Shown here: in pieces, positions 9,136-19,444 of the stretch | How the letters are laid out: every line of letters starts with the position of its first letter | Position numbering within the stretch: the stretch's first letter is position 1 | Source: Oscillospiraceae bacterium | GTDB lineage: Bacteria; Bacillota_A; Clostridia; Oscillospirales; Ruminococcaceae | NCBI GenBank assembly: GCA_017829075.1 | Contig: JAGAJA010000074.1 | Location: 45,723 to 109,722 of the forward strand | Reading direction: 5' to 3' | DNA: 64,000 nucleotides | Made by a program: the position numbers and the translations under genes | The notes under the pieces: model-generated | Told to the model about the DNA's origin: nothing | The model's input: only the letters and a program-made list of their open reading frames with translations | Databases searched by the model: none

Positions 9136-10008
9136 ATGAGAATATCAGACAAGTGGCAGGATTACTGCCTTATCGACACCTCTGACGGGGAGCGGCTGGA
9201 GCGCTGGGGGGACGTTACCCTTATCCGACCCGACCCGCAGATAATCTGGAAAAGCGGCAATACCGCTCCGGAGTGGAGGACGGCTCATGCAAAATACAAC
9301 CGTTCCTCCTCCGGCGGCGGTTCGTGGGATTATCGCAGGAAACTTCCGGAAAGCTGGCAGATAAAATACGGGGAGCTTACCTTTATGGTAAAGCCCACCG
9401 GCTTCAAGCACACCGGGCTGTTTCCGGAGCAGGCGGTGAACTGGGACTACTGCATGAATGCGATACGCAGCGCAGACCGCCCGATAAACGTGCTGAATTT
9501 ATTCGCCTATACCGGAGGCGCTACCCTTGCGTGTGCGGCGGCGGGGGCTTCTGTCTGCCATGTGGACGCGGTAAAGGGAATGGTTGACTGGGCGCGCACC
9601 AACGCGAAGCTTTCCGGGCTGTCGGACAAGCCGATACGCTGGATAGTGGACGACGCGCAGAAGTTCATCAACCGGGAGATACGCCGGGGAACGCGCTATG
9701 ACGGCATAATCCTCGACCCGCCAAGCTACGGCAGGGGAACAAACGGCGAGATGTGGAAGCTTGAGGACTGCATATACGATCTCATGACCTCCTGTACGCA
9801 GCTATTATCGGACAAGCCGCTGTTTGTGCTTCTCAACAGCTACACCACCGGACTTTCGGCAAGCGTCATGAGTTATCTGCTGCAAATGACGGTAGGTCAG
9901 CGGTTCGATATTTCAGTGGACTCGCAGGAGATAGGACTTCCGGTGAAGCAGACAGGAATGGCTCTTCCGGCGGGAAGTACGGCGATAGTAAGTTTTGATC
10001 AGAGGTAA
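9136..10008 (+). CDS. Class I SAM-dependent methyltransferase, RlmI/RlmK-like
   Basis: This 290-residue protein has a Rossmann-type methyltransferase core. The SAM-binding motif I is 'VLNLFAYTGGATLACAAAGA' (about residues 115-135), an acidic 'HVDAVKGMVDWARTNA' follows, and the catalytic/substrate motif 'IILDPPSYGRG' is near residue 193. 'FPEQAVNW' before motif I is also typical of the RlmI/RlmK (COG1092) group that methylates 23S rRNA cytosine or guanine. The N-terminal PUA domain found in E. coli RlmI is absent, so the exact target is uncertain. Confidence 0.8.
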   Translation: MRISDKWQDYCLIDTSDGERLERWGDVTLIRPDPQIIWKSGNTAPEWRTAHAKYNRSSSGGGSWDYRRKLPESWQIKYGELTFMVKPTGFKHTGLFPEQAVNWDYCMNAIRSADRPINVLNLFAYTGGATLACAAAGASVCHVDAVKGMVDWARTNAKLSGLSDKPIRWIVDDAQKFINREIRRGTRYDGIILDPPSYGRGTNGEMWKLEDCIYDLMTSCTQLLSDKPLFVLLNSYTTGLSASVMSYLLQMTVGQRFDISVDSQEIGLPVKQTGMALPAGSTAIVSFDQR

Positions 10009-10013
10009 GATAG

Positions 10014-11777
10014 TTGTCAGACAAAAATATTATTGAGGTAGAAAACGTCAGCTTTGACTATATCAGCATGGACGAGGACGGAAAGGAAACCGGGCGAAAT
10101 CATGTGCTGAAGAACGTCAGCCTGACCGTCCCGGAGGGGCAGTTCCTTGCGGTGCTGGGGCATAACGGCTGCGGAAAATCCACGCTGGCGAAGCACCTGA
10201 ACGCGATCCTTTTCCCCACCGAGGGAAAGGTGACTGTTGCAGGAATGGACACCACTGACGAGGATAAGATATACGATATCCGGCAGACAGTGGGAATGGT
10301 GTTCCAGAATCCGGACAATCAGCTTGTTGCGACCATTGTCGAGGAGGACGTAGCTTTTGCGCCGGAGAACATGGGAGTTCCCCAGCCGGAGATACGGCAG
10401 AGGGTGGACGACGCTCTGAAGCAGGTGGATATGTACGAATTCCGGGAACACGCTCCGCACCAGCTTTCCGGCGGTCAGAAGCAGAGGGTGGCAATTGCGG
10501 GAGTTATCGCAATGCAGCCCCGCTGTATAGTTATGGACGAGCCGACCGCGATGCTTGACCCAAAGGGCAGGCGTGAGGTAATGAAAACTATCCACGCGCT
10601 GAACCGGGAAAAGGGCATCACCGTGGTGCTGATAACCCACTACATGGACGAAGCGGCGCAGGCTGACCGTGTGGTAGTAATGGACGGTGGAAAGATAATC
10701 ATGGACGATGTCCCAAAGAAGATTTTTTCGCAGGTGAAGCGGCTGAAAGCCGTTGGATTGGACGTACCGCAGGTGACAGAGCTTTGCGGGGAATTACGCG
10801 ATAAGGGCGTGGATATTTCCACGGAAATAATCCACGAGCAGGAATGCGCCGAGGCGCTGTACAGGCTCACTCAGGGCAGAAGCGCAGTTATTCCTCCAAA
10901 GCAGGAGATAACTCATGAGGACGACCGTCCGGTGGTACTTCAGGGTGAGAAGCTGACATACAAATACAGCATAGGGACGCCGTTTGAAAAGACCGCTGTT
11001 GACAATGTGGATATTTCGATAAAACAGGGAGAGTTCGTGGGAATAATCGGACACACCGGCAGCGGAAAATCCACGCTGATACAGCATTTTGACGGACTTG
11101 TGAAGCCCACCTCCGGCACTGTCCTTGTTGACGGAACGGACATCTGGAGCAAAGATGTGAATATCCGGGATATCCGGTTCAAGGTCGGGATAGTGTTCCA
11201 GTATTCGGAGCACCAGCTTTTTGAGGAAACCGTGGCTAAGGATATAGCATATGGCCCAAAGAATATGGGACTTTCTGACGAGGAGATAGACAAGCGGGTG
11301 AAGCAGGCGGCGGAGAGCATGGATATCACTCATCTGCTGGACAGGTCGCCGTTTGAGCTTTCCGGAGGACAGCAGCGCAGAGTAGCCCTTGCCGGAGTTC
11401 TGGCAATGGATCCGGAGGTGCTTATTCTGGACGAGCCTGCGGCGGGTCTTGACCCGAAAGGCCGCGACAAGATACTCGCTCAGATAAAGCGGTATCATGA
11501 GCAGTACGGCAAGACGATACTGCTGGTGTCACACTCGATGGAGGACATCGTGAAGTACGCGGGAAAGGTGCTTGTGATGAACAAGAGCCGGCTGTTCTGC
11601 TACGACACGGTGGACAGGGTGTTCGGCAGGACGGAGGAGCTTGCAAAGATAGGTCTGGACGTCCCGCAGATAACCCGAATGAGCCATATACTGAAAACTC
11701 TCGGAACTGACATCGGAAGCGATATCTACACAACCGAAAGGGCGGCAGAAAGGCTGCTTCCGCTGATCAGTCATTGA
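10014..11777 (+). CDS. Fused EcfA1-EcfA2 ATPase of an energy-coupling factor transporter
   Basis: One continuous 587-residue polypeptide carries two complete ABC ATPase domains. Domain 1 (about 5-285) has Walker A 'GHNGCGKST', signature 'LSGGQKQR' and Walker B '[12 protein letters not shown]'. Domain 2 (about 300-587) has 'GHTGSGKST', 'LSGGQQRR' and '[12 protein letters not shown]'. In most Firmicutes these are two genes (ecfA1, ecfA2) powering vitamin or metal uptake with EcfT and an exchangeable S component. The fused layout keeps the usual position before ecfT and truA. The start is TTG at 10014. No S component gene is in the window. Confidence 0.9.
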   Translation: MSDKNIIEVENVSFDYISMDEDGKETGRNHVLKNVSLTVPEGQFLAVLGHNGCGKSTLAKHLNAILFPTEGKVTVAGMDTTDEDKIYDIRQTVGMVFQNPDNQLVATIVEEDVAFAPENMGVPQPEIRQRVDDALKQVDMYEFREHAPHQLSGGQKQRVAIAGVIAMQPRCIVMDEPTAMLDPKGRREVMKTIHALNREKGITVVLITHYMDEAAQADRVVVMDGGKIIMDDVPKKIFSQVKRLKAVGLDVPQVTELCGELRDKGVDISTEIIHEQECAEALYRLTQGRSAVIPPKQEITHEDDRPVVLQGEKLTYKYSIGTPFEKTAVDNVDISIKQGEFVGIIGHTGSGKSTLIQHFDGLVKPTSGTVLVDGTDIWSKDVNIRDIRFKVGIVFQYSEHQLFEETVAKDIAYGPKNMGLSDEEIDKRVKQAAESMDITHLLDRSPFELSGGQQRRVALAGVLAMDPEVLILDEPAAGLDPKGRDKILAQIKRYHEQYGKTILLVSHSMEDIVKYAGKVLVMNKSRLFCYDTVDRVFGRTEELAKIGLDVPQITRMSHILKTLGTDIGSDIYTTERAAERLLPLISH

Positions 11778-11798
11778 TAGCAAAGGGTAGAACAAAAG

Positions 11799-12611
11799 AT
11801 GATAAAGGACATTACGATAGGTCAGTATTTCCCCGGCAAATCGGTCATACACAGGCTTGACAGCCGCGTAAAGCTCGTGCTGGACTTACTGTATCTTGTT
11901 ATTCTTTTCACGGCGCAGAGCTACACCGGATTAATGCTCGGTATGCTGTTCATGGTGCTGTGCTATATTCTGGCAGAGATAAAGCTTGTCATGATCTTAA
12001 AGAGCATAAAGCCTATTCTTCCGCTGATGATCTTCACCGGAATACTTAATTTGTTTTTCGTAAAGGGTGAAACTCCGCTGTTTCAGTGGCAGTTCATCGC
12101 GATTTATCCGGAGGGTATTGACACTGCGCTTTTCATGCTGATAAGAGTTATCACGCTGATCGTTGGTATGTCGCTGCTGACCTATACCACTTCGCCGATA
12201 ATGCTTACCGACGCGATCGAGCGGCTTTTGTCGCCGCTGAAGAAGATACACGTTCCGGTGCATGAGCTGTCCATGATGATGACCATTGCACTGCGGTTCA
12301 TTCCTACGCTTGTGGAGGAAACGGACAAGATCATGTCCGCGCAGAAGGCAAGGGGCGCGGAGCTTGACACCGGTGGACTTATCAAAAAGGCGAAGTCGCT
12401 TATCCCGGTGCTTATCCCGCTTTTTGTTTCGGCATTCAAGCGGGCGAACGAGCTTGCCACTGCTATGGAGTGCCGCTGCTACCACGGCGGAGAGGGCAGA
12501 ACAAGACTCAAGGTGATGCACACCGCGCCGAGGGATTATGTCGCAATAGGCGTAATGCTGGCTCTGCTGGCGGCTGTTATAGTTATTAACTGCTTCCCGG
12601 TGCTGCCATAA
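11799..12611 (+). CDS. ecfT: Energy-coupling factor transporter transmembrane protein EcfT
   Basis: EcfT is the scaffold membrane protein linking the EcfA ATPases to substrate-binding S components. This 270-residue protein has about five hydrophobic segments. The two cytoplasmic coupling helices each carry the A-R-G-type signature: 'AQKARGAEL' near residue 185, and a second copy around 'LATAMECRCYHGG'. It lies 21 bases after the EcfA fusion and 17 before truA, the standard Firmicute order. Confidence 0.93.
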   Translation: MIKDITIGQYFPGKSVIHRLDSRVKLVLDLLYLVILFTAQSYTGLMLGMLFMVLCYILAEIKLVMILKSIKPILPLMIFTGILNLFFVKGETPLFQWQFIAIYPEGIDTALFMLIRVITLIVGMSLLTYTTSPIMLTDAIERLLSPLKKIHVPVHELSMMMTIALRFIPTLVEETDKIMSAQKARGAELDTGGLIKKAKSLIPVLIPLFVSAFKRANELATAMECRCYHGGEGRTRLKVMHTAPRDYVAIGVMLALLAAVIVINCFPVLP

Positions 12612-12628
12612 GGACGCGAGGTGATCTT

Positions 12629-13372
12629 TTGCGGAATTTAAAGGTTTTCATAGCCTATAACGGAGCGGAATATCACGGCTTTCAGCGGCAGGAGAACGCG
12701 GTCACTGTTCAGGAGATCGTGGAGAACTGCATAGGAAAGCTGCTGAAGATACCCGCGCCGGTGATCTACGGCTGTTCAAGGACGGACACCGGGGTACACG
12801 CGCGCCGGTTCTGCTTCAATGTCCATATTGACAGCAGGATACCCTGCGAGGGCTTCATAAAGGGCATGAACACGCTTCTGCCGCCGGATATCGCGGTGCT
12901 TTCCTGCGAGGACGCGCCGGAGGATTTCCACGCGCGGTACTGCACAAAGGGCAAGGAGTATGTATACCTAATCTCGAACACTCCGCAGAGGGACGTGTTT
13001 TTGCAGAAGCTAGCGTATCACTACCCGTATGAGCTGGATCTGGACATGATGAACCGGGCGGCTCAGCTCCTTATCGGGGAGCATGATTTCGGGGCATTCT
13101 GCCGCGCAGAGGGAAAGGCGCGAATGAAATCCACGGTAAGGACGATATATGATTTCCGGGCAGAGAAACAAGGCTCAATATGTGAAATACGCATAAGTGG
13201 AAGCGGTTTCCTGTATAATATGGTGAGGATATGCGCCGGAACGCTGATATACGTCAGCGAGGGCAGGCGCAGCCTTGAGGACGTTCAGAGAGCGCTGGAG
13301 ACCGGCAGCAGGGAGCTTGCGGGGATAACCCTCCCGCCGGAGGGACTTTATCTCAACGAGGTAAGATACTGA
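12629..13372 (+). CDS. truA: tRNA pseudouridine(38-40) synthase TruA
   Basis: TruA modifies uridines 38-40 in the anticodon arm. The 247-residue protein has the catalytic-aspartate motif 'CSRTDTGVHAR' near residue 50, 'ARYCTKGKEYVY' and the C-terminal 'GSGFLYNMVRICAGTL'. Length is standard. The start is TTG at 12629, preceded by GAGGTGAT, with 'NLKVFIAYNGAEYHGFQRQ' beginning as in other TruA proteins. It is the last gene of the ecf-truA unit. Confidence 0.95.
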   Translation: MRNLKVFIAYNGAEYHGFQRQENAVTVQEIVENCIGKLLKIPAPVIYGCSRTDTGVHARRFCFNVHIDSRIPCEGFIKGMNTLLPPDIAVLSCEDAPEDFHARYCTKGKEYVYLISNTPQRDVFLQKLAYHYPYELDLDMMNRAAQLLIGEHDFGAFCRAEGKARMKSTVRTIYDFRAEKQGSICEIRISGSGFLYNMVRICAGTLIYVSEGRRSLEDVQRALETGSRELAGITLPPEGLYLNEVRY

Positions 13373-13416
13373 CGAATCACAGCTTGGGGGGAATACAGCG
13401 GAAAGCTGGTGCATGA

Positions 13417-14547
13417 ATGGATAAAAGAAACGACATCAACAGATTCAGAAGAAAACGCGCCGCAAGAAAATTCGGGATAAATCTCATTGTTTTTGCGGTG
13501 ATAATCGTTGCGGTGGTCATAATCGCGGCAAACTGGGGCAGCATTATCGCGCCGCTCAAGGACGCTGCGCTGGACGTGGGAAAGGGCGGCTTTCCTGTGG
13601 ATCTTCCGGGAAGCACGGATTATGTTCTGGACGAGCTTGGAGATAATTTCTGCCTGCTGACGGATACATACTTCTACACCTATAATTCCGACGGCGCGAT
13701 GATCGCCAACATACAGCACGGACTTCAGAACCCGGCGATGTCGAGCAACAGCAAGCGCGCGCTTATCTATGACCGGAACGGCAGGGATATGAAGTTCTAT
13801 TCCCGCTCCGGCGAGGTTTACAGCAACTCCACGGAGGACACCATTGATTTCGCAGAGATAGGAAATGGCGAACGCTGCGCGGTAATCACCAAATCCGCGA
13901 AGTATTCCAACTGTCTTTATGTATTCAACGGCGAGGGAAAGCAGATATTCCGGTGGGCTTCTCCGCTGTTCCTCATTGATCGGGTGGAATTTTCGGACGA
14001 TGACGGCAGCATTTTCGCTTCAGTATGCGGTGCGGAAAACGGCGAGCTGGAGTATTACATCATGCGTTTTGACCTTGACAACGCCGAGGGAAGCATCTGG
14101 CAGACCTATGTAGGATCGCATATGGTGTTTTCAATGGAGTATTCACAGAACGGGCTGTTCGCTGTGACTGCGGGCGGCGCGAAGCTTCTGGATAAGGACA
14201 GCGGGGAGATTACCGCCGAAACCTCGTTCCTGAAAGGGGTGTCGCAGATACCCGCCGGTAATATCCGGGCGGTGCTGCTGGAGGACAGCGGCGGCGGAGA
14301 GGTGCTGACGGTTTACAGTGATACGCTGGAGGTTTCCGCAGCGCTTTCCCTTGAGAATACGGAAAGAGTACGCGTTTATGGGAACAGTCTGTATGTGCTG
14401 TCCGGCAGAAAGCTCACAAAATATGACGGCTCGCTTGAAGAAAAAGCGGCGTATGAGCTGGACGATGATTATTCAGACATGATAATAATTGGCGGAAACG
14501 CTTATCTGCTGGGCTATAACATGGTTCAGCGTGTAGAACTGACGTAG
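13417..14547 (+). CDS. Membrane-anchored beta-propeller-like protein (DUF5711-like)
   Basis: This 376-residue protein has a basic cytoplasmic N-terminus (residues 1-20), one transmembrane helix (about 21-42) and a large outside domain. The outside domain is made of repeated four-strand blocks, for example 'DELGDNFCLLTDTYFYTYNSDG' and 'LYVLSGRKLTKYDGS', which read like propeller blades. It resembles the DUF5711 family of Clostridia; the molecular role of that family is not known to me. It is followed after 19 bases by cvpA and may belong to the same unit, acting at the cell envelope. Confidence 0.7.
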   Translation: MDKRNDINRFRRKRAARKFGINLIVFAVIIVAVVIIAANWGSIIAPLKDAALDVGKGGFPVDLPGSTDYVLDELGDNFCLLTDTYFYTYNSDGAMIANIQHGLQNPAMSSNSKRALIYDRNGRDMKFYSRSGEVYSNSTEDTIDFAEIGNGERCAVITKSAKYSNCLYVFNGEGKQIFRWASPLFLIDRVEFSDDDGSIFASVCGAENGELEYYIMRFDLDNAEGSIWQTYVGSHMVFSMEYSQNGLFAVTAGGAKLLDKDSGEITAETSFLKGVSQIPAGNIRAVLLEDSGGGEVLTVYSDTLEVSAALSLENTERVRVYGNSLYVLSGRKLTKYDGSLEEKAAYELDDDYSDMIIIGGNAYLLGYNMVQRVELT

Positions 14548-14566
14548 TGGAAATAAGGAGATAATT

Positions 14567-15601
14567 ATGGGTTCACAGTTTGCAATTGTATATGACATTA
14601 TAATTGCGGCGGTGCTGATCTTTGCGGTTTTCAGCGGCTGCCGCAAGGGATTTGTCAGTACGGTGGTAGGAATGGCGGCGGTGTTCGTTGCGTTTTTCTG
14701 TGCGCTGACATTCAGCAAGCCGGCAGCGGAGTGGGTATATTCCTCTGTGGTGGAGGAGCCGATAACCGCTGCGGTGAGCGACACAATGGACGAAAGTATG
14801 GGAAAGCTTACGCTGAGCGGGCTTTCGGATATGGATTACAGCAAGGTTAAGATTTCCGGTACCCCGGTGGGAGAGATCACTCCGGATTACGCCGGCACCG
14901 GAAAGGTTATCTTCGAGCTGTCGGACGTGGATTTCACCGGGACGGGGCTTTCTGACGCGGATCTCAGTATGTTCGGCTTTGACGGCACGGAGGATTTCTC
15001 GTCAATGAACGGAAAAACTGCCGAGTTCACAATGGCGGATATTAACGCAAACGGTCTTGGAAAGCTGGTAACTGCGCAGGTGATCGCGGTAAAGCTCCAG
15101 CAAAGCCCCTCGTTTGTAAGCATAACCGAGTATACCGACACGATTGGCAATGCGATACCGGCGACCTTCGGAAGCACGGCGGAAAGTATAAACAGCGGAG
15201 AGATGTCAGCGATACGTTCACTTGTACTGACGATGATGAATACCTCCTCTTCTGTGAAAACTGCGGTGGTGGATAATATTATTCGCCCAACGTTCACTAT
15301 GATGGCGGAAACGCTTATTTTTGCCGGGATCTTTATTATTGTCACCGCGGTGCTTGGAATTATCGCGGTGGCTCTGAAGCTGGTGAATAAGATACCGGTC
15401 ATCGGCAGCCTTAACGGATTTCTCGGCGGCTGCGCGGGATTTGTGAGAGGAATATTGACGGTATTCATAATCTGCATCGTGGTGCGGTTCATAATTACTA
15501 TGAGCGGCGGAAACGCTATGCTGATCAATGATTCCGTGATTGATTCAACATATCTCTTCAAATTCTTCTATGGATTTGATTTCCTGAATTTCCTTTCGTA
15601 A
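14567..15601 (+). CDS. CvpA family membrane protein
   Basis: The 344-residue protein has paired N-terminal membrane helices with the CvpA-type 'FSGCRKGFVSTVVG' near residue 24 and a second group of helices at about 245-330 ('GCAGFVRGILTVFIICIVV'). A large polar insert with a small, Thr/Gly/Asp-rich domain lies between them. CvpA proteins are linked to envelope homeostasis, and the family name comes from colicin V production, which is not implied here. The central insert (about residues 60-240) makes it much longer than the usual ~170 residues. Confidence 0.78.
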   Translation: MGSQFAIVYDIIIAAVLIFAVFSGCRKGFVSTVVGMAAVFVAFFCALTFSKPAAEWVYSSVVEEPITAAVSDTMDESMGKLTLSGLSDMDYSKVKISGTPVGEITPDYAGTGKVIFELSDVDFTGTGLSDADLSMFGFDGTEDFSSMNGKTAEFTMADINANGLGKLVTAQVIAVKLQQSPSFVSITEYTDTIGNAIPATFGSTAESINSGEMSAIRSLVLTMMNTSSSVKTAVVDNIIRPTFTMMAETLIFAGIFIIVTAVLGIIAVALKLVNKIPVIGSLNGFLGGCAGFVRGILTVFIICIVVRFIITMSGGNAMLINDSVIDSTYLFKFFYGFDFLNFLS

Positions 15602-15652
15602 TTCGGTTTTCCGGCTGCTGCCGGATCATTTCAGATAAAGGTGGTTTAAATA

Positions 15653-18016
15653 ATGATGATGTGTTCCAGATGCAAGAAACGTCCTGCGGTGGTGTTCATT
15701 TCTACCTCCAACGGCAGCGAGCACCGCAGCGAGGGGCTGTGCCTCAAGTGCGCAAAGGAGCTTGGTCTGCCGCAGGTGAATGATTATCTGAAGCAGATGG
15801 GTATATCCGATGAGGACTTTGAGAACGCCTATGACGCGTTGTTCGATGAAAACGGCAATCCCGATCCGGAGATGCTGAAAAATATGGGCTTTGCGGATAT
15901 AACGAATTTGAAGTCCAGCGACGATGAAGATTCCGACAATGACGACGATGACGGCGAAGATGACAAGGACAGCCTGTTCCAGATAGGCGGCGCGGGGATC
16001 ATGCCGGAGTTCTTCAACAAGATGTTCGGAGGCGCGGACGGAAAGGACGCTGAAAAGACCTCGGACGAGAAAAAGCAGAAGAAAAAGCAGGAAAAGATAG
16101 ACAAAAAGCGCAAGACGCTGGAAACCTTCTGCACAAATCTTACCCGCCGTGCAAAGGACGGAAAAATCGACCGGATAATCGGACGTTACAAGGAAATAAA
16201 CCGTGTAATCCAGATCCTGTCCCGAAGAACTAAGAACAATCCCTGCCTTATCGGCGAGCCCGGCGTAGGAAAGACCGCTATTGCCGAGGGTATTGCGCTG
16301 AAGCTGGCGAGCGGTGATGTTCCGTTCAGGCTTCAGGGTAAGGAACTGTACCTGCTGGATCTGACAGCGCTGGTTGCCGGAACTCAGTTCAGAGGACAGT
16401 TCGAGAGCCGAGTAAAGGCGCTGATCGACGAGATAAAGAACGCCGGAAATGTCATGCTGTTTATTGACGAGGTGCATAATCTTGTAGGTACTGGCGACTC
16501 AGAGGGTACGATGAACGCTGCGAATATGTTCAAGCCTGCGCTATCAAGAGGCGAATTGCAGGTGATCGGCGCGACCACATTCAACGAGTACCGGAAATAC
16601 ATTGAAAAGGACAGCGCGTTGGAGCGCCGATTCCAGCCGGTGACGGTAAACGAGCCGACTATCGAGGAAACGATCACGCTGCTTGACGGCATAAAGGAAT
16701 ATTACGAGGAGCATCACAAGGTAAAGGTTTCCCCGGAGATCACAAGAGCCTGCGCGGTTCTGTCCGAGCGGTACATCAACGATCGTTTCCTGCCGGATAA
16801 GGCTATCGACCTGCTGGACGAGGGCTGCGCCTGTGCAAGCCTTGGAAGTCCTGACATCACCGAATATGAGAAGCTGAAGTCAAAAATGGCAGGGCTTCGT
16901 GTGGAGGAAAGCAATATCGCGGCAGCAAGCGAGATAGATTACGAAAAGCTGGCGGACGTGAAAATGCAGATCGCCCAGACCAACAACGGCATTGATAAGC
17001 TAAAGGACAAGGCGGAGAATGTCGAGGTAACTATGGACGATCTTTCAAAGGTCATCGAGCTTTGGACGGGTATTCCGGCAAACAAGATAAAAGAAACGGA
17101 ATACAAGCGCATCGGCAGCCTTGAGCAGAATTTAAAGGCGCACGTTATCGGTCAGGACGAGGCGTGCCAGCTTGTGGCTAAGGCGATAAAGCGCACCAGA
17201 GTGCAGCTTTCTGAGCGGCGCAGACCCGCTTCGTTCATATTTGTAGGTCCTACCGGAGTGGGAAAAACAGAGCTTGTTAAAGTTCTGGCAAAGGAAATGT
17301 TCGACACGGTTGAGCCGCTTATCCGGCTTGATATGTCGGAATATATGGAAAAGCACAGCGTGTCGAAGATCATCGGCTCGCCTCCAGGATATGTTGGCTA
17401 TGACGAGGCAGGGCAGCTTACCGAAAGAGTGCGCAGAAAGCCCTATTCGGTGATCCTGTTTGACGAGATCGAGAAGGCGCACCCGGACGTTATGAATATA
17501 CTGCTCCAGATCCTTGATGAGGGAAAGATAAACGACTCTCACGGACGTTCGGTAAGCTTTGAGAATACGATAATCTGCATGACCTCCAATGCGGGTTCCT
17601 CCACCGGAACGAACAGCGTAGGCTTCACAAAGACCGAGGGAGATGTCAGCAAGGAGCGGGCAATGAAGGGTCTGCGGGACTTCCTCAGACCTGAATTTAT
17701 CGCGAGGATCGACGAGGTGATCGTATTCAAGCCGCTCACCGTTGAAAACTACGCTGAGATTTCCAAGCTTATGCTCAGGGAACTTGACGCGCCCCTCAAG
17801 GAAAAGGGAATCGCGCTTGCGATATCCGACGATGTATATACTGCGGTGGCAAAGAAGTCCCACGGTGGAAAGTACGGCGGACGAGATATCCGCAGAGTTA
17901 TCCGCAGTGATATTGAGGATAAGATCGCAGAGCTTATCATTGACCATGCGGACAGCCCGCTGACGGAGATCGCGCTGGGAACAGACGGCGAAGAAATTAC
18001 GGTGACCGGAAAGTGA
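15653..18016 (+). CDS. Clp-family AAA+ unfoldase with N-terminal McsA-like zinc finger
   Basis: This 787-residue two-ring AAA+ protein is close to ClpC. The usual Clp_N repeats are missing. Instead, residues 3-40 form a two-CxxC zinc-binding segment ('CSRCKKRP' and 'CLKCAKEL') like the start of McsA, followed by an acidic and lysine-rich linker. D1 has Walker A 'GEPGVGKTA'; a short middle domain lies at ~400-450; D2 has 'GPTGVGKTE'. A VGF tripeptide in the second AAA domain ('TNSVGFTKT') is in the position of the ClpP-docking loop, so it probably feeds ClpP (encoded at 31210). Three ATGs in a row make the start exact only within two codons. Confidence 0.88.
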   Translation: MMMCSRCKKRPAVVFISTSNGSEHRSEGLCLKCAKELGLPQVNDYLKQMGISDEDFENAYDALFDENGNPDPEMLKNMGFADITNLKSSDDEDSDNDDDDGEDDKDSLFQIGGAGIMPEFFNKMFGGADGKDAEKTSDEKKQKKKQEKIDKKRKTLETFCTNLTRRAKDGKIDRIIGRYKEINRVIQILSRRTKNNPCLIGEPGVGKTAIAEGIALKLASGDVPFRLQGKELYLLDLTALVAGTQFRGQFESRVKALIDEIKNAGNVMLFIDEVHNLVGTGDSEGTMNAANMFKPALSRGELQVIGATTFNEYRKYIEKDSALERRFQPVTVNEPTIEETITLLDGIKEYYEEHHKVKVSPEITRACAVLSERYINDRFLPDKAIDLLDEGCACASLGSPDITEYEKLKSKMAGLRVEESNIAAASEIDYEKLADVKMQIAQTNNGIDKLKDKAENVEVTMDDLSKVIELWTGIPANKIKETEYKRIGSLEQNLKAHVIGQDEACQLVAKAIKRTRVQLSERRRPASFIFVGPTGVGKTELVKVLAKEMFDTVEPLIRLDMSEYMEKHSVSKIIGSPPGYVGYDEAGQLTERVRRKPYSVILFDEIEKAHPDVMNILLQILDEGKINDSHGRSVSFENTIICMTSNAGSSTGTNSVGFTKTEGDVSKERAMKGLRDFLRPEFIARIDEVIVFKPLTVENYAEISKLMLRELDAPLKEKGIALAISDDVYTAVAKKSHGGKYGGRDIRRVIRSDIEDKIAELIIDHADSPLTEIALGTDGEEITVTGK

Positions 18017-18720
18017 GCACAGTACTGATAACCGGCGGCACCGGTGCTATCGGCAGCGCGATTGCCGCTGAATTTGCCAGAATCGATGACGTGGTGATAA
18101 CCTATAACGCGCGGCGGGAAGAGGCTGAGCGGCTTTGCAGAGAGCTTCACTGCGAGGCAGTGCAGGCGGATATCTCGGATCACGAGTCAGCACAGAATGC
18201 AGTTCAGCAGGTCTTGTGCAGATACGGGAAAATTGACGTGCTGGTGAACAATGCCGGGATAGCTCAGATTAAGCTGTTCACCGACATAACCCCGGAGGAC
18301 TGGAGCAGAATGCTTGCAGTGAACCTTACCGGGTGCTTCAATATGACACAGGCGGCGGTGAAGTCCATGATATACCGAAAAAGCGGCGCGGTGGTGAATA
18401 TTTCCTCCGTGTGGGGAGTGTACGGCGGTGCCTGCGAGTCGGCTTATTCAGCGGCAAAGGCAGGGGTAATAGGACTTACAAAGGCGCTGGCAAGGGAGCT
18501 TGGCGCGTCCGGAATAACCGTGAATTGTGTTGCGCCGGGGGTCATTGACAGCCCTATGAACAGCTCGCACCTTAGTTCGGAGGAGCTTTCGGAGCTTGCG
18601 GAGCAGACTCCTGTGTGCAGGCTCGGTACACCTTCGGAGGTCGCTCAGGCAGTGCGCGCGCTGGCGGAAAACCGCTTTATCACCGGGCAGGTGCTTGGGG
18701 TTGACGGAGGATTTTGCTGA
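18013..18720 (+). CDS. Short-chain dehydrogenase/reductase, FabG-like
   Basis: This 235-residue NAD(P)-dependent oxidoreductase has the cofactor motif 'TGGTGAIGSAIA' at residues ~7-18, 'NNAGIAQ' near 78, a catalytic Ser in 'VVNISSVWG', and the YxxxK pair in 'YSAAKAGVIGLTKALA'. It resembles 3-oxoacyl-ACP reductase FabG, but at slightly short length and away from any fatty-acid genes, so the substrate is open. The GTG start overlaps the Clp gene stop (GTGA), implying translational coupling to an unrelated gene. Confidence 0.85.
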   Translation: MSTVLITGGTGAIGSAIAAEFARIDDVVITYNARREEAERLCRELHCEAVQADISDHESAQNAVQQVLCRYGKIDVLVNNAGIAQIKLFTDITPEDWSRMLAVNLTGCFNMTQAAVKSMIYRKSGAVVNISSVWGVYGGACESAYSAAKAGVIGLTKALARELGASGITVNCVAPGVIDSPMNSSHLSSEELSELAEQTPVCRLGTPSEVAQAVRALAENRFITGQVLGVDGGFC

Positions 18721-18825
18721 TCTGATGTTTCGATGATCTCATGACGTTTTTCTGGGTTTACATTTTGCCCAAAAACCGGGGCTGAATATTTAAATGTTTT
18801 GTCAAAAAAAACACAAAGTTTACGG

Positions 18826-18854
18826 TTGAATTTTTGCCTAAAATATAGTATAAT
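18826..18854 (+). promoter_or_regulatory. Promoter of the sodium-pump decarboxylase genes
   Basis: TTGAAT (18826-18831) and TATAAT (18849-18854) are spaced by 17 bases in an AT-rich 185-base gap and are followed by an AAAAGGAG ribosome site before the 18906 ATG. Confidence 0.8.
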
Positions 18855-18905
18855 AAATTTGATTGATAATCCGAACAGCGATTTCGGCGAAAAAGGAGAC
18901 TTAAT

Positions 18906-19418
18906 ATGAACATCGCTTATTCCATTCTGTCGGCTGCCTCAGCCGTTGAGTCAGCAGTTGGCGCAGCAGAATCAGAGGCGTCCGGCGGTATTATCGACCG
19001 CATTCAGGCGCTGGGTACCGCTTCCGAGCAGATCAAGGATCCGGATTACTGGGGTTCCGTGGGCATAATCACGATCACTGGTATTCTGATAGTGTTCTGT
19101 ATTCTGGCGATACTGATCTTTTTCTTCTGGCTGATGGGTACTATCTTCAAGGGTGTGGATAAGAAAAAGAAAGCAAAGGCTGAGGCTGCTAAGGCTGCCG
19201 CTCCCGCTGCCGCACCTGCACCTGCTCCTGTTGAAGAAGCAGCCGAGGACGACGCTGACAGCGACGAGGAGATAATGGCTGTTATCAGCGCTGCAATCGC
19301 CGCTTATGCGGAGGAGGAAGGCACCTCCTATACCATCAGGAACGTTAAGCGTCGCGACAGCAGAACCCGCTCGGCATGGAGCCTTGCCGGAATCGGCGAG
19401 AACACCCGCCCATTCTGA
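18906..19418 (+). CDS. OadG-like small subunit of a sodium-pumping decarboxylase
   Basis: This 170-residue protein has one transmembrane helix at about residues 52-78 ('GIITITGILIVFCILAILIF'), a lysine-rich stop-transfer patch, an Ala/Pro-rich flexible linker (residues ~95-112) and a short C-terminal region ending in 'RSAWSLAGIGENTRPF'. This matches the gamma/delta subunit that anchors the carboxyltransferase to the membrane pump of oxaloacetate, methylmalonyl-CoA or glutaconyl-CoA decarboxylases. It lies 26 bases before the beta subunit gene and shares its promoter. Confidence 0.82.
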   Translation: MNIAYSILSAASAVESAVGAAESEASGGIIDRIQALGTASEQIKDPDYWGSVGIITITGILIVFCILAILIFFFWLMGTIFKGVDKKKKAKAEAAKAAAPAAAPAPAPVEEAAEDDADSDEEIMAVISAAIAAYAEEEGTSYTIRNVKRRDSRTRSAWSLAGIGENTRPF

Positions 19419-19444
19419 GAACAGACAGAAAGGAAAAATAACGC

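Noticed and set aside
10014..11777. Possible frameshift joining two ecfA genes by error
   Set aside because: Both domains are complete and in one frame, and the linker is of natural length, so a true fusion is the simpler reading.
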